Shown: piece after piece, positions 14,036-25,848 of the stretch
Numbering within the stretch: the first letter of the stretch is position 1
Layout of the letters: the number at the start of each line of letters is the position of its first letter
Assembly (NCBI GenBank): GCA_000442125.1
Contig: KE546972.1
Span: 1,076,022 to 1,140,021, forward strand
Reading direction: 5' to 3'
Source of the DNA: Opeltia flavorubescens
Taxonomy: Eukaryota > Ascomycota > Lecanoromycetes > Teloschistales > Teloschistaceae
DNA length: 64,000 nt
The notes under the pieces: generated by a model
Told to the model about the DNA's origin: nothing
The model's database searches: none
The model's input: only the letters and a program-made list of their open reading frames with translations
Translations under genes and position numbers: made by a program

Positions 14036-14248
14036 TATAAAATCGCTAGATAAATAGCCTATAAACCTCGGGTTAATAAAACTATATAATAGAATATAAA
14101 AGACGCCTATTTAAATAATAGTAGAATTAATTACTAAAAAAATTAGTAGTTTAAAGTCTATAGGGTTTTTATTAAATATAAACGCTATTTATATTAGGTA
14201 TAGCTCTATTTTCTGCGAATTTTATACCCGTTAACCTTCGGCTTTATA
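14036..14248 (-). repeat. 5' LTR of chromovirus CHR copy 4 (213 bp)
   Basis: This matches the 213-bp LTR found seven times in the window. The family LTR is bounded by the short inverted repeat TGTAAGG...CCTTACA, here in RIP-altered form. It has the same length as every other copy, which fixes the boundaries. Confidence 0.9.
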
Positions 14249-16240
14249 AATATTAAATAAATATAAATAGAAATTTTAATATATTAGTTTTAATATTATA
14301 TTTAAAATTATTTTTAATATAAAAATAATAATTTTAAATATATTATATTATATATTTATAATTTTCAAACTATTTATAGTTTTATATTTTATAGTTTATA
14401 GATTTTTATTCTTTTAAAATAAATAATAATAGAATAATTATAATATAGTTAATAAAGATAATTTTTTAAAAATTTAGAATTAAAAATAAATAAACGGTTT
14501 TAATAATATAAAAGTTTATTTTAATTTTTATATTTTATTAGAAAAATATATTTAAAGCGTATAGTTTTATTATAAAAAAATTTAAACGTTTTTTATATAA
14601 AAAGATCGTTTTAAAAGATTTTAATAATAAATATTTTTAATAAATATAAATAATAATTATTTTTATTATTGAAATTTTTAAAAATACTAAAAATATATTT
14701 AAACTCTAAATTTAAATTATTAATAGATTTTATAAATATAATATTAATTATTAACTCGAGTTTAATAAAAATTTATATTTTAATATATTAAATATAAATT
14801 TTTTTTTAAATAGATTATTAATTTATTAAATTAAATAATATTTTAATAATTTAAATAATATTCAATTTAAATATTAAAGCGGGAAAAAAATTAAATTTAT
14901 TAAATTAACTAATAATTAAAGATTTTAATAGATATAAAATATTTGAAATTTTTATAATTAATAAATATAATAAAAACGTCCGGTATTTTTTTAAATTCGA
15001 ACCTTTATTACTTTAAATATTAAATAATCGCTAAAAATTTTTTATAATTAATTTTATAATAAATTTACTATAAAATTATTTTATAAAAAAAATAGATAAT
15101 AAATTTAAAAAATCCGTTATTATTATATTAAAAAAATACTCTTTTTATAATAATATTAAAAGCGTTAATTTTTATAATATTTTTTTTATTAGAATTATAA
15201 TAAACTAAAATTATATTCGAAGTAAAATTTTTTTTTGAAATATTAAAAATTTATTTATTAATAATAGTTTATTAAAAGTTTATATTTTTATATATAAATT
15301 TATAAAAAAATTTAATAATAATAATAAAATTTTTAATAAAATATTAATAAAAATTATAAATAGAATAAATCTTTTACTTTTTTAATTTTAATATAAATTA
15401 TTTTAGTAAAAACAAAATAATTAGATTTTATTTTATAGATTTTTTTATAAATTATAAATTTTATTTTTTATTTATTAAATATAAATTAATTTTCTAGTTT
15501 AAATATAAAATAATTCTAAAATATAATATTAATTATAGAAAGGTTATATTTATAAATAACTATTTAAAGGATCTAATAATCGAAATTTTAATAGTATTAA
15601 TAAAAAAAAGCTATTAATAATACTATACGTATTAAATATCAAAAATTTTAAATTATAAAAAAAATTAAATATTTTTTAAAAATTAATAAAATTTCGAATT
15701 TCTATTTTATATAATAAAGTAATATAATATTCTATAATATTTTTCTATTACTAGATCCGCTATTTGATTTAATATTAGATTTTAATTATATAAAAATTAA
15801 ATTACTAATTAATTTATTAAAATAATATCTAATAAAAATTATAATATTTATTAAATAAATTAAAATATTTTTATTAATTATTTCTATAATAATAATCCTA
15901 CTACTATATAAAATTAAAATAAATAGCGGTTTATTTTAAATTTAAAAGCTGCTATTTAAATATAAAATTATTTTATATAAAATAGAATATTATATAAAAA
16001 TATACTGTATTAATAATAAAATAATTATTTAAATATTTTTTATTTTTTAAATAATAACTTTAAAATATTAAAAAATATTTAAAAAATTATAGATTTATTA
16101 TTTTTATATATAACTTTTATTTAATAAAAAATCTTTTTTATTAATTATTAAAAAAGTATTTGTTTAAATTTTTTTTAAATTAAAATATAATTTTATTTAT
16201 ATAAATTTTCGTAAATTTATTATTATAGAAATTTTTTAAA
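14249..16240. other. Unassigned RIP-worn sequence
   Basis: About 2 kb is almost purely A and T. No terminal repeats or convincing domain were recognised. Plus-strand frames between about 15600 and 16200 have somewhat fewer stops than the surroundings and run into the 16247 repeat, which may mean that repeat is part of a longer element beginning here. Confidence 0.5.
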
Positions 16241-16246
16241 TCGATA

Positions 16247-16625
16247 AACTATCTATTTTTTCTAAAATTAAATTTAAAAAAAAGGGTCTAATTTATATAA
16301 AAAATTAATTTTTACCCGTTTATCTATTAGCTATAAACTATATTCTAAAAATAAAAAATACTAAAATCTAGCTAGATTTTATAGTTAATATAATTTCTTT
16401 AGTTTTTAATATAGTAGTATATAAAATCGAGATATTTATAGCGCTTAACAAACGTATTTTAATAGTTTAAAAATTTTAAAATTTGGATAAAAACTAATAG
16501 CGCTACTAGTTATAGAAGATTTACGCTATCGATTTTCTTTATATATTTACTAAAAAAGTTTATAGACCTAAAAAGTCTAATAACGCTAAAAAGCCTAATA
16601 GGGCTAAAAAAATTAAAAATATTTT
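16247..16625 (+). repeat. Repeat R copy 1 (left arm of inverted pair)
   Basis: About 380 bp is matched in inverted orientation by 19190-19580 and in direct orientation by 23608-23885. The inner end carries about 2.5 units of an 18-bp tandem repeat (16568 onward). C and G are kept better than in the flanks. The identity of the parent element is unknown: long terminal inverted repeats of a DNA transposon, or two opposing fragments of another element. Confidence 0.75.
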
Positions 16626-19189
16626 TTAAAAAATAAATAATTAATTTAATTAATTTTTAAATAATTAATTATATTTTTTTTATTTTTAATAGCTTCTACT
16701 AAATATAAAAGATATTATAATTTAATTAAGATACTAAATAAATTTATTATTTTAAATTTTATAATTTTTAAAATTTTTAATTTTACAAATATTAATTAAA
16801 ATATTAAAAATACTAAATATAACTATTTTTATTTAAATTTTTTAAAGATTTTTTACAATATTTTCGAGCTCTTTTTTTATAAATACTATTTTATTATTTT
16901 TTTAAAAATATTCTAATTATTAATTTTATTAAATATTTTAATTATAAATATTTAGCTTTTATAGTTAAAATTATATATATTTTTTAAAATTAGCTCTTTA
17001 AAGATTTTAAAATTATATAATATTATATAATATTTTCGGGATTTAATTATAAAAGTAATTTTATTTTGTAAAAAATACTTTATTAATTTTTAAAATTAAT
17101 ATTTATATTTATATTATTGAAAAAAAACTCGATTTTTTAACTAATATAATATTAAATTATTTCTTGTTCTATCTATTAAATAAAAATCGAAAAAAAAATT
17201 AATAATAATTATATTTATTATTTAATATAAAACTTTAATTATTAATTTTTCTTTTTTATATTATAATTAAAAGTATAAATTTATTAATATTAGTAAATTA
17301 TATATTATCCTATTATTAATATAGAAATTTAAAATTTAGTTTAAAATTATTTATATTCTTTTAATATTTATAGAAGATATTAAATAAAATAAATTCGATA
17401 TAATTTTTATATAGTAATATATTTTTAAAGAGTTTTATACTTTTATAAAAAAAATTTAAAGAAAATTAAATAAAAATAAAAAAAAAAGTTAATTTAATAA
17501 TAGTAGATATATTAATAAAATATAGTCTATTTTTAAATAAATAACGTTTTATAATAAAAAAAAATTATATATATTTATTTTACTTTAAAATCTATAAAAT
17601 AAAGTTTTAAATAGGGAAATTATTATTTTAAAAAATATTATAATAAAAAAATATAAAAAATTAAATATAAATATTTTTATAACTAATATAATAATTATAT
17701 ATTTTAATAAATATATTAGCTTTTTATTTAACTCTAAATATAAAATTATAAAAACTTTTATAAATTATTATATAAACTAATTTAATTTTTAATTTAATTA
17801 AAAAAAGAATTATTTAATAAAATATAAAAATATTAAATTTTAAAATTTTAAAATTTTATAAAAAAAAGTAATTTTTTTTTATTATATTATAAAAGAATTT
17901 TTATTATAAAATAATATTTAAAGGAGATTATTTAGTAATAAACTATATAATAATTAAAATTATAAAAAAAAATCTAATTTCGAATTTAATAGAATAAAAA
18001 AAAATTAAAATATTATAAAAAAAACGAATTATAATAATTAAATATAAAAATTTTATTAATTTAAAACTTTTTTTTTTATTTTATATCTATATTTAAAATA
18101 TAAAAATACTTTTAAATTATATTAAATAACTTTTTAAATCTTTATAATTATATAAATAATATTATTTAAATTATAAATATCGTTATAAATACTATACTAA
18201 ATAAAAGTTTTATTATATACTAGTTAATTTATAATATTTTTATAGATTAACTTTTTAATAATAGTTTTTATATTATAAATATCTATAATAAAATCAATTT
18301 TAATAGCGGTTTTATTAAAGTTTAAAAGTATTTTTTAAATATTAAAATATTTATAATACCGATTTTATTTAATTTATATAAATAATTAAATAATTATTTT
18401 TAAATTAAAAAAAAGTTTAATAATAATAAAATTTTTAATTAAATTCTATTTTTTTTATTAAATTAACTATATATTTTTTATTTAAAATTAACGGCTTTTA
18501 TTATAAATATTAAAGCTTTATAAAAATATTAATAATAATTAGCGTTTTTATATAATTTTTAATAGCTATTAATAGTAAAGAGTAAAAATAAATAAAATAA
18601 AAATAAAAACTATTAATTTATATATTTAAAACTTTTAAATATTATAATAACTATTAAATATATATAGGATTAATTAAATAAAAAATATATATTTCATTAT
18701 TTATTAATATTTATAAAATAAAATAAATATTTTATATTATTTTTTAATAAATATCTAAAAAGATTAATTGAATAAAATATATAATTAAAAGTTTTATAAT
18801 ATTATTATAAAAAATTAAAATAATATAAATAATATAAATAAAATTATAATTTAATAAACTGAAATTTTAGTTTATAAAATTTAAAATAAATATAAATATT
18901 TTTATATATAATATAAAAAAATCTAAAGTTTTTTTAAAATTTTTGTTAAAAAATTTAAATTAATAATAGTTATATTTAGTATTTTTAATATTTTAATTAT
19001 TATTTTCTAATAAAAAAAATTTAAAAATTATAAAATTTAAAATAATTAATTTATTTAATATTTGAATTAAATTATAAATTTTTTTTATTTAATAGTTTCT
19101 ACTAAATATAATAAAGAATTAATTAATAATTTAAAAATTAATTAAAATAATTTTTTTTTTAAATAATCTTTTAAAAATTTTATTTTATT
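16626..19189. other. Interior between the arms of the R inverted repeat, unassigned
   Basis: About 2.56 kb of nearly pure A/T lies between R copies 1 and 2. I see no transposase motif or open frame. A short direct similarity (about 16675-16730 and 19076-19130) is present inside both arms. RIP damage is too heavy to assign a family by eye. Confidence 0.5.
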
Positions 19190-19580
19190 ATTTTAGACCT
19201 ATTAGATTTTTTAGCCCTATTAGATTTTTTAGCCCTATTAGATTTTTTAGCTCTATTAGGCTTTTTAATTCTATAAGCTTTTTTAGTAAATATATAATAA
19301 ATATCGATAGCGTAAATCTTTTATAGTTAGTAGTACTACTAATTTTTATCTAAATTTTATAATTTTTACGCGGTTAGAATATACTTATTAAACGCTTTAA
19401 ATTAGACTACTTTATTTATTATTAGATAAAAAACTGAAAAAGTTATACTAATTATAAAATCTGGCTGAATTTTAATATTCCTCGTTTATTAAATATAGCT
19501 TATTGCTAATAAATAAACGAATAGAAATTAATTTCTTATATAAACTAGACCCTTTTTTTATTAAATCTATTATAGAAAAA
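19190..19580 (-). repeat. Repeat R copy 2 (right arm of inverted pair)
   Basis: This is the reverse complement of R copy 1 across about 385 bp, with the same internal order and the 18-bp array at the inner end. The outer edges of both arms begin with a poly-purine stretch next to GGGTCTA-like sequence. Confidence 0.75.
19197..19286. repeat. 18-bp tandem repeat, five units
   Basis: There are five head-to-tail copies of a unit close to CCCTATTAGATTTTTTAG. The second and third are identical, and the fourth and fifth differ at a few positions. About 2.5 complementary units lie at 16568-16615 in R copy 1. Confidence 0.92.
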
Positions 19581-20620
19581 GTAAATATTAAAAATATTAA
19601 AGAAATAATTAATATTAGTTATTTATTTATTAATAGAATAGCTATATTTAAAAATTAAAAGGACTAATTTAATAGTTAAAAGTATATTTAATAGCTAAAA
19701 CTAGTTTTACGCCCTTAAAATCGGATAAAATTTATTTTATAATTTTAAAATATAGGTTTAAATATAAATTATTTATTTAATTTATATTAAATTTTATAAT
19801 TTTTTATTTAAAAATTAGATAATATTTTTATAATTATTTTCTTTTAAAATAAATACTTTTATTTTCTATATATATTAGAAATCTTTTTTAATAGATTTTT
19901 AATAGGTAATTTAAAATTTTTAAAAAAAATTTTAATTATTTTTTTATTTTATTTTTATATTCTAATTAATTTTAGCTAGTATTTAATAAAATAAATGTTT
20001 TTTAATTATTTTTTTTTAAAATTATTAATTCGCGTTTTATATTAAACTTTTTATTTACTTTTAAATATTATTAAAATATAAATTCGATATTTTTTATATA
20101 AAAGTATTATTTTAATCTAGTTTTTATTTAATAAATATTTAAATTATAATTTTTTAATTAAAAGCTATATATTATAATATTATAACTAGTTATAAATCTA
20201 ATATTAAACTAAAATTTCTATTAATATTAATTAATATCTATTTTATAAATAATATTTATTTATAATTTTTTGTAATAATCCGATAGTAATCGCTATATAT
20301 AAATATAATTCTTTTTTTTAGTATAAAATAACTCTTTTTTTTACTAAAAATTTTAATATATAATTACTAATTATATTTAAATCGATTATAATTTAAATAT
20401 TATATATTATTTTTTATATTTAAAACCGTTATTAAAATAAAAGTATATATATAATTAATTAAATATTATTATTTAAAAATTATAATTATATTAAATTTTT
20501 TTAATCTTTTTTTTATTAAAAAGTTTAATTATTTTTTAATTTACCCTTTTAAAATAATATTAAGTTAAAATTTTTTATTAATTTTATTAATACCAAATTT
20601 ATTAATAGAAATTATTATAA
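19581..20620. other. Unassigned RIP-worn sequence
   Basis: About 1 kb lies between the R arm and the LTR-like repeat of family W. The part at about 20300-20620 weakly resembles 1300-1690 of family X, so it could be the other half of X copy 2 beyond the W insertion. The resemblance is low and could come from shared AT bias. Confidence 0.35.
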
Positions 20621-20800
20621 TATAGTAAATAAAATCGATTAGATTTATCTAGTAGTAGAACTAATCGTTAAAGAATATAGAAGTTTTTAAAGGATAGTTA
20701 AATAATAGAAAAATACTAAAACTAATTTTTATTATACCTAGATTAATTATTACTAATATTATTTATATTAAATATAGCTTAAATTTATATAAATAGTACT
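20621..20800 (-). repeat. LTR-like repeat of family W, left copy
   Basis: About 180 bp matches 46892-47073 in the same orientation. The ends read TATAGTA...TACTATA in the better-kept copy, consistent with an LTR once bounded by TGTAGTA...TACTACA. It could be the 3' LTR of W or a solo LTR. Flanking 5-mers do not form a convincing duplication with the right copy. Confidence 0.65.
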
Positions 20801-23607
20801 TTAATAATTATCTCCCTTTTAAAAAAAGCTTATTTGAAGTTTTAAAGTTTATTATTAATAAATATAATTTTATATATAAATATTATTATTATATTTAACT
20901 ATATTTATATATTTTATTTATTCCTAATTTTTCTCTAAATTTATAATTTCTTTTTTTATATTTTTACTACTATTATTATAATATTTATTACAAGTTATTA
21001 TAATTAAATATTAAATTTATAATTTATTAGTAAATTAAAAACTTATAATTTAATATATTTAAAAATTTTTTATTTTAAAAAAATTTTAAAAAATTTTAAA
21101 TTTTAAATTAAAATTAAAATAAGCGTATATATTTTATAATAGATATACTATTTATATATATTACTAATATTAGATTTTATAATAAATTAGGCTTTTGAAT
21201 ATAATTAGCTATTTTTTTAATTTATAATATAAAATTATATAAAAAATATATTTTTTTTATATTTAAAAATATAGTTTTTCGTTTAACTTTAAAATTTAAA
21301 ATTATTTTTCTATTATAATTTAAATTAAATATATAAATATTTAAAATATTTTTTTTTAAAATATAATTATTTTATATATTTATTACCTTTATTTTAATTA
21401 ATTATTCTATATTTATTTATATTATAAATATTATATATATAAAAAATAAATATTTATTTATTAAACTGGATATATTTTTTTATATTTTTTTTTACTCGAG
21501 TTAAACTATTAATATAATTTTAAAAAATTCTTGTAATATTTTTAAAAAATTTCTAATATTTTTATTATTTAAAAGAAAATAATATATTTTATTTTTTAAT
21601 AAAAATAAAATTTTTAAAATATTATTTTTATATATTAATACTACTATTAGTTTATTTTTTTAATAATTTAATTTTAAATTTGAAAAGAATATTTACTTTT
21701 TTTAATATTAATATAGATTTTTATAATTAGTTTTTTTATAAAATTAGAGCGAATTCAAATTATAATTTTTATAAAAAATCTAATATTCCTTTTAATAAAA
21801 ATTTAAAGTTTTAAATATTTTTATTAAAATATATATTTAATTTAAAAATTCTTATATTTTATAAAAATAAACTATTAAATTTATTTTTTATATAATATAT
21901 ATATAATTAATATATATATATTTTTTAAATTATTAAATTAGTTATTTATTTTAATAATTTTTTTTATTTTTTTAATTTATATATCTATTAGAAATATATT
22001 TATTATTTTAATAATTTCAGCGCCGTATTATATAATACGCGAGTTAAAAAAAGTATAATTATAATATATTTTTAATATTATACTAATTTTTATAATATTT
22101 ATTATATTATATATATATTTTTTTTTATTTTAAATAAACTTTATAATTTTAATATATATATATATATAATTTGATAAATATATATATAAAAATATATATA
22201 CTAATAAAAAACTTTATATAAATATTTTATTAATAGAAAAAAAAATAAAAAATTATTTAAAAGTAAGAATTTAATTAATTATAGTAAAAAATAATATAAA
22301 ACTAATAATAGTATATCGATATATAATTACAAAAAATACAAAAAATATAATTATTTTTACTATTAATCTTTTTTAAAAATTATTAATTATAAATTGCATT
22401 TTTAAAATAAAATTACCTTAAAATACTATAATATTAATTATTACTAGATATATATATTTTTTTATATATATTTTTCTTTTAAAAATTATATTAATTTTTT
22501 TTAACTAGATCTATTTTTAAATAATTTTTTATATCTATTTATTAATAATAAATCTAATATTAAAATAAATAAAAAGAATTAAAAATTCAAAATTTCGATT
22601 TTTAAAAAAAAATAGTAATAAATATAATTAATTAATTAAAAATTTTTTTAAATAATAAAAGTATAATAGAAATAATATTAATAAAATATAAATATAATAT
22701 ATTAAAAAAAACTATAATTATTAAAAGTTTTAAAAAATATATTTTTTAAATAAAATAATAATTAACGAAAAAATAATATATATAAAGTATTAATAATATT
22801 TTATAATTTTTTTAATATGTATAATTTTAAATTATTAATAATAATAGATTTTTTAATTAATATTATTTATATTATTTTTTTTTTAATACTATATTTTTTA
22901 TTATTTAAATTTTCTAATTTTATTTAATATATATATTAAATATTTTATAAAAAAATACTAGCTTTATTTAATAAAAGATCTTTTTTATTTTATTTTATAA
23001 ATTATTTTTTTATTTTTTATAGTTTTACTAATAATAGTTTTTATTTTATATTCTAATTTTTTATCAAAAAAATTAAAATAAAAATATTTTAATATAAAAT
23101 TATTATTTTTATAATAATAATAAAATTTTTATAATATAATATTAAAGATTAAATAAATTTTATATTATTATAAAAATATTAATTAATATATTAAAAATTT
23201 AATTATTTTAAAAATAGTAAAAAGCCTAATATATTTATTAAATAATTTTTTATAAAATTTATATAGTTTAAACTTTTTTATAAATAAAATAATTATATAA
23301 TTTATATTATATTATTATAGCGTATAATATTTATAATAATAATATTCCTACGTTTTTATTATAGAAAGTTAATACTTTATAATTTTTTTTAAAAAAAATT
23401 TTAAATATTTTATATAGTTTTTAATTACTAGTATTTCTTTTATATATAAATATATTAATTCTAGGAAAACTGGATAAATAGTATCTAATTATATAGAACT
23501 TTAAAAAATATTATATTAATAATAATATTAAAGCTAGTATTATATATAAAACTTTTATATTTAAAAAAATTTATTTAATTATTCTATATTTTATTATAAT
23601 AAATCTA
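20801..23607. other. Unassigned RIP-worn sequence
   Basis: About 2.8 kb is extremely A/T-rich. No terminal repeats or clear domain were seen. If the LTR-like repeat at 20621 belongs to W, the integrase side of W would be expected here, but nothing recognisable remains. Confidence 0.45.
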
Positions 23608-23885
23608 CTCTTTTTATAATAGAATTCAAAAAAAAAAGGTCCAGCTTACGTAAAAAATTGATTTCTACCCGCTTATCTATTAGTAATAAGGTGTTTTCGG
23701 TAAGCGAGGAAAATCAAATTCCAGCCAGATTTTGCAGTTATAATAACTCAATTGATTTCGTGTATAGTAATATACAAAGTAGCTCTTTTTAAAGCGCTAA
23801 ATAAGTATATTCTAATATTATAAAAATTTTAAAATAAAAAGTATAAGTAATAGTATTATAAACTATAAAAGTTTTATATAATATT
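23608..23885 (+). repeat. Repeat R copy 3, partly spared by RIP
   Basis: This is collinear with R copy 1 from the poly-purine start through about 280 bp. Between 23638 and 23775 it keeps many CpA and TpG dinucleotides that are lost in copies 1 and 2, so it is the best-preserved version of this repeat. It has no 18-bp array; similarity stops before that point. Confidence 0.78.
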
Positions 23886-25635
23886 TTAATTATACGCTAG
23901 CTTAAAAAAACTAGTAATATTATTAACTAGGTAGATAACGAATTAAATAGTAGGATTAGCCGTTTTAGTCGTTTATAGGCGCTATTTTATTAAAACGATT
24001 AAAAGAGCTAAAAAACTTATATTTAATATATACTACTAAATAAAATAGCTATATAAAGATAAAGTATACTATTTTAAAGCTTTAATCTAACGCTTTTTTA
24101 TATTATAAAAAATATTTTAATCGGACGAAAACTTAACGCGCTATTAAAGAAATAAAAATTTTATTTTTTAATTAGATTTTAATTAATAGAGGAAAAGAAT
24201 TTTTTTTTTTGAAAAAAAATTCCCGGGTTCTTTTATTAATAAATAAAAATTTTCTATTATTTATAATTTTTATAAAAGATTTAAATTATAAATAAATTTT
24301 TTTATAAAATAAATAAACTAATTTAAAAGCCGTTAATATTTTTATTAAAGGAGATATATAATTATTTTAATATAGCAATTTATTATTATAAAAATTATAT
24401 TATAAATACTTTTTTTAAATTTTTTTAATAAAAAATAAATAATAAAATTTATAATAAACTTCTTTTATAGCTTTTTTAATTAGAATAATAATTTTAATTT
24501 ATTATAAAATTAATATTAAAGCGTTTTTATATATTAATAAATATTATAAATTTTTATTTATATTTTAATTTTTTTATTTATTTTTAATTAATTAAATTTT
24601 TAATTAAATAATTTTATAGTTTTTTTAAATCTAAATTATTTTATAAAAAAATTATTATTATTTTAATATAGAAATTTAAAGTTATAGCTCTATTATTAAA
24701 AATATTAATATATTATTAATATTATTATAAGCTTTTTATATTAAACTACTATTTATTTATTTTTTATATATATTTATCTAATATTATCTCTATATAATAA
24801 TTATATATAAAAAATTTAGCTTTTTATAAAATTTATATTAATTTTTTTATTAAATTAAAATCTATATATATTATTCTTTAAATTACTATATTTTTATAAT
24901 TATATAAAATATTATTTATTACTAAAATATTATATTTTTAATATTTAAGTTTATTTCTTTTTATTTTCTATTAAATATTTAAACTAATTTGTAGCTTAAA
25001 TCCCCTATTTATAAAAGCTATAAATTTTTAATTTTTTTTCTCTATTCTTTACTCTATTGTAAAAATTAGTAGTTAATTTATTTTAAATATATCTATTTTA
25101 AAAACTTTTTTAAATAGAATATATTATTTATATAATATAAAAGGGATATATTAAAGGAATTTATCCTTTTATTTCTAAGAAATACTATTATATAGGTACC
25201 TTCTTTATTACTAAAATATACTCTAAAATAGCTATTATATATCCTTCTTTTTCGGGTATAAATTAGGCTAAAATAGATTTAATACTAGGGTTATAGCTTT
25301 TAAATTTAATAATTTTATTAAATTTTTATACTATTTATATATCTATTATACGGATTTTACTATTTTATTTACTAATTTTTTTTTCTTTACTACTATAAAG
25401 TTTCTATTATTATTTACTACTAAATTATTTATTTATTTTAATAAATTTATTATCTTTATTAATAACTAGAGTAAAAACTAAAGCTATATAATATAAATTT
25501 AATATTTTATATTATATAGTAGCGAAATTTTTAAAACGGAGCTAGAATATTTAAAAGGAGATATATATAAATCTACTAGATAAATATATTATAAAATATC
25601 GACTGCTAGATATAATTATTTATTTAATACCTATC
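23886..25635. other. Unassigned sequence with coding-like patches
   Basis: The stretch 23896-24200 has mixed base composition with CG and GC kept, and a plus-strand frame rich in Lys and Arg codons. It could be the linker of a LINE-type ORF or part of another retroelement; no domain can be named. The stretch 24990-25630 is also less A/T-only. It ends at the chromovirus copy 1 insertion. Confidence 0.4.
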
Positions 25636-25848
25636 TATAAGGTTGTTAGATAAACAGCCTACGAACCTCGGGTTAATAGAGCTGCGTAGTAGAATATAAA
25701 AGATATTTATCTAGATAATAATAAAACTAATTACTAAAAAATTAATAGTTTAAAACCCGTAGAGTTTTTATTAAATATAAATACTACCTGTATTAAATAT
25801 AGCCCTACCTCCTATAAATTTTATACCCGCTAGGCCTCTAGCCTTATA
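25636..25848 (-). repeat. 3' LTR of CHR copy 1 (213 bp)
   Basis: This is the left terminal repeat; it starts TATAAGG and ends CCTTATA, the altered form of TGTAAGG...CCTTACA. It aligns along its full length with 32803-33015. Confidence 0.92.

Larger units (their letters stand above)
3508..14248 (-). mobile_element. Chromovirus CHR copy 4 (half copy, split by element B)
   Basis: The outer element consists of 3508-4047 and 11889-14248, together about 2.9 kb of a 7.38-kb family. Both pieces align end to end with the middle-to-5' half of the intact-length copies (for example about 30115-33015). It runs on the minus strand: the 5' LTR is 14036-14248 (213 bp), followed leftward by gag and the start of the reverse transcriptase. 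Element B entered in the RT region. The integrase, chromodomain and 3' LTR are absent, lost left of 3508. The element is heavily broken. Confidence 0.88.

Noticed and set aside
16675-19130. Short direct similarity (about 16675-16730 and 19076-19130) as LTRs of another element
   Set aside because: Only about 50 bases match, inside the R inverted repeat, with no inverted termini or target duplication. Shared A/T bias could explain it.
20300-20620. Possible continuation of family X copy 2 left of the W repeat
   Set aside because: The alignment to 1300-1690 is weak and gapped. At this AT content such a match may be chance, so it is noted but not called.
22140-22210. TA-dinucleotide runs as a microsatellite or origin
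   Set aside because: Runs of TATATA are short, imperfect and scattered throughout the window as a direct result of CpA-to-TpA conversion.
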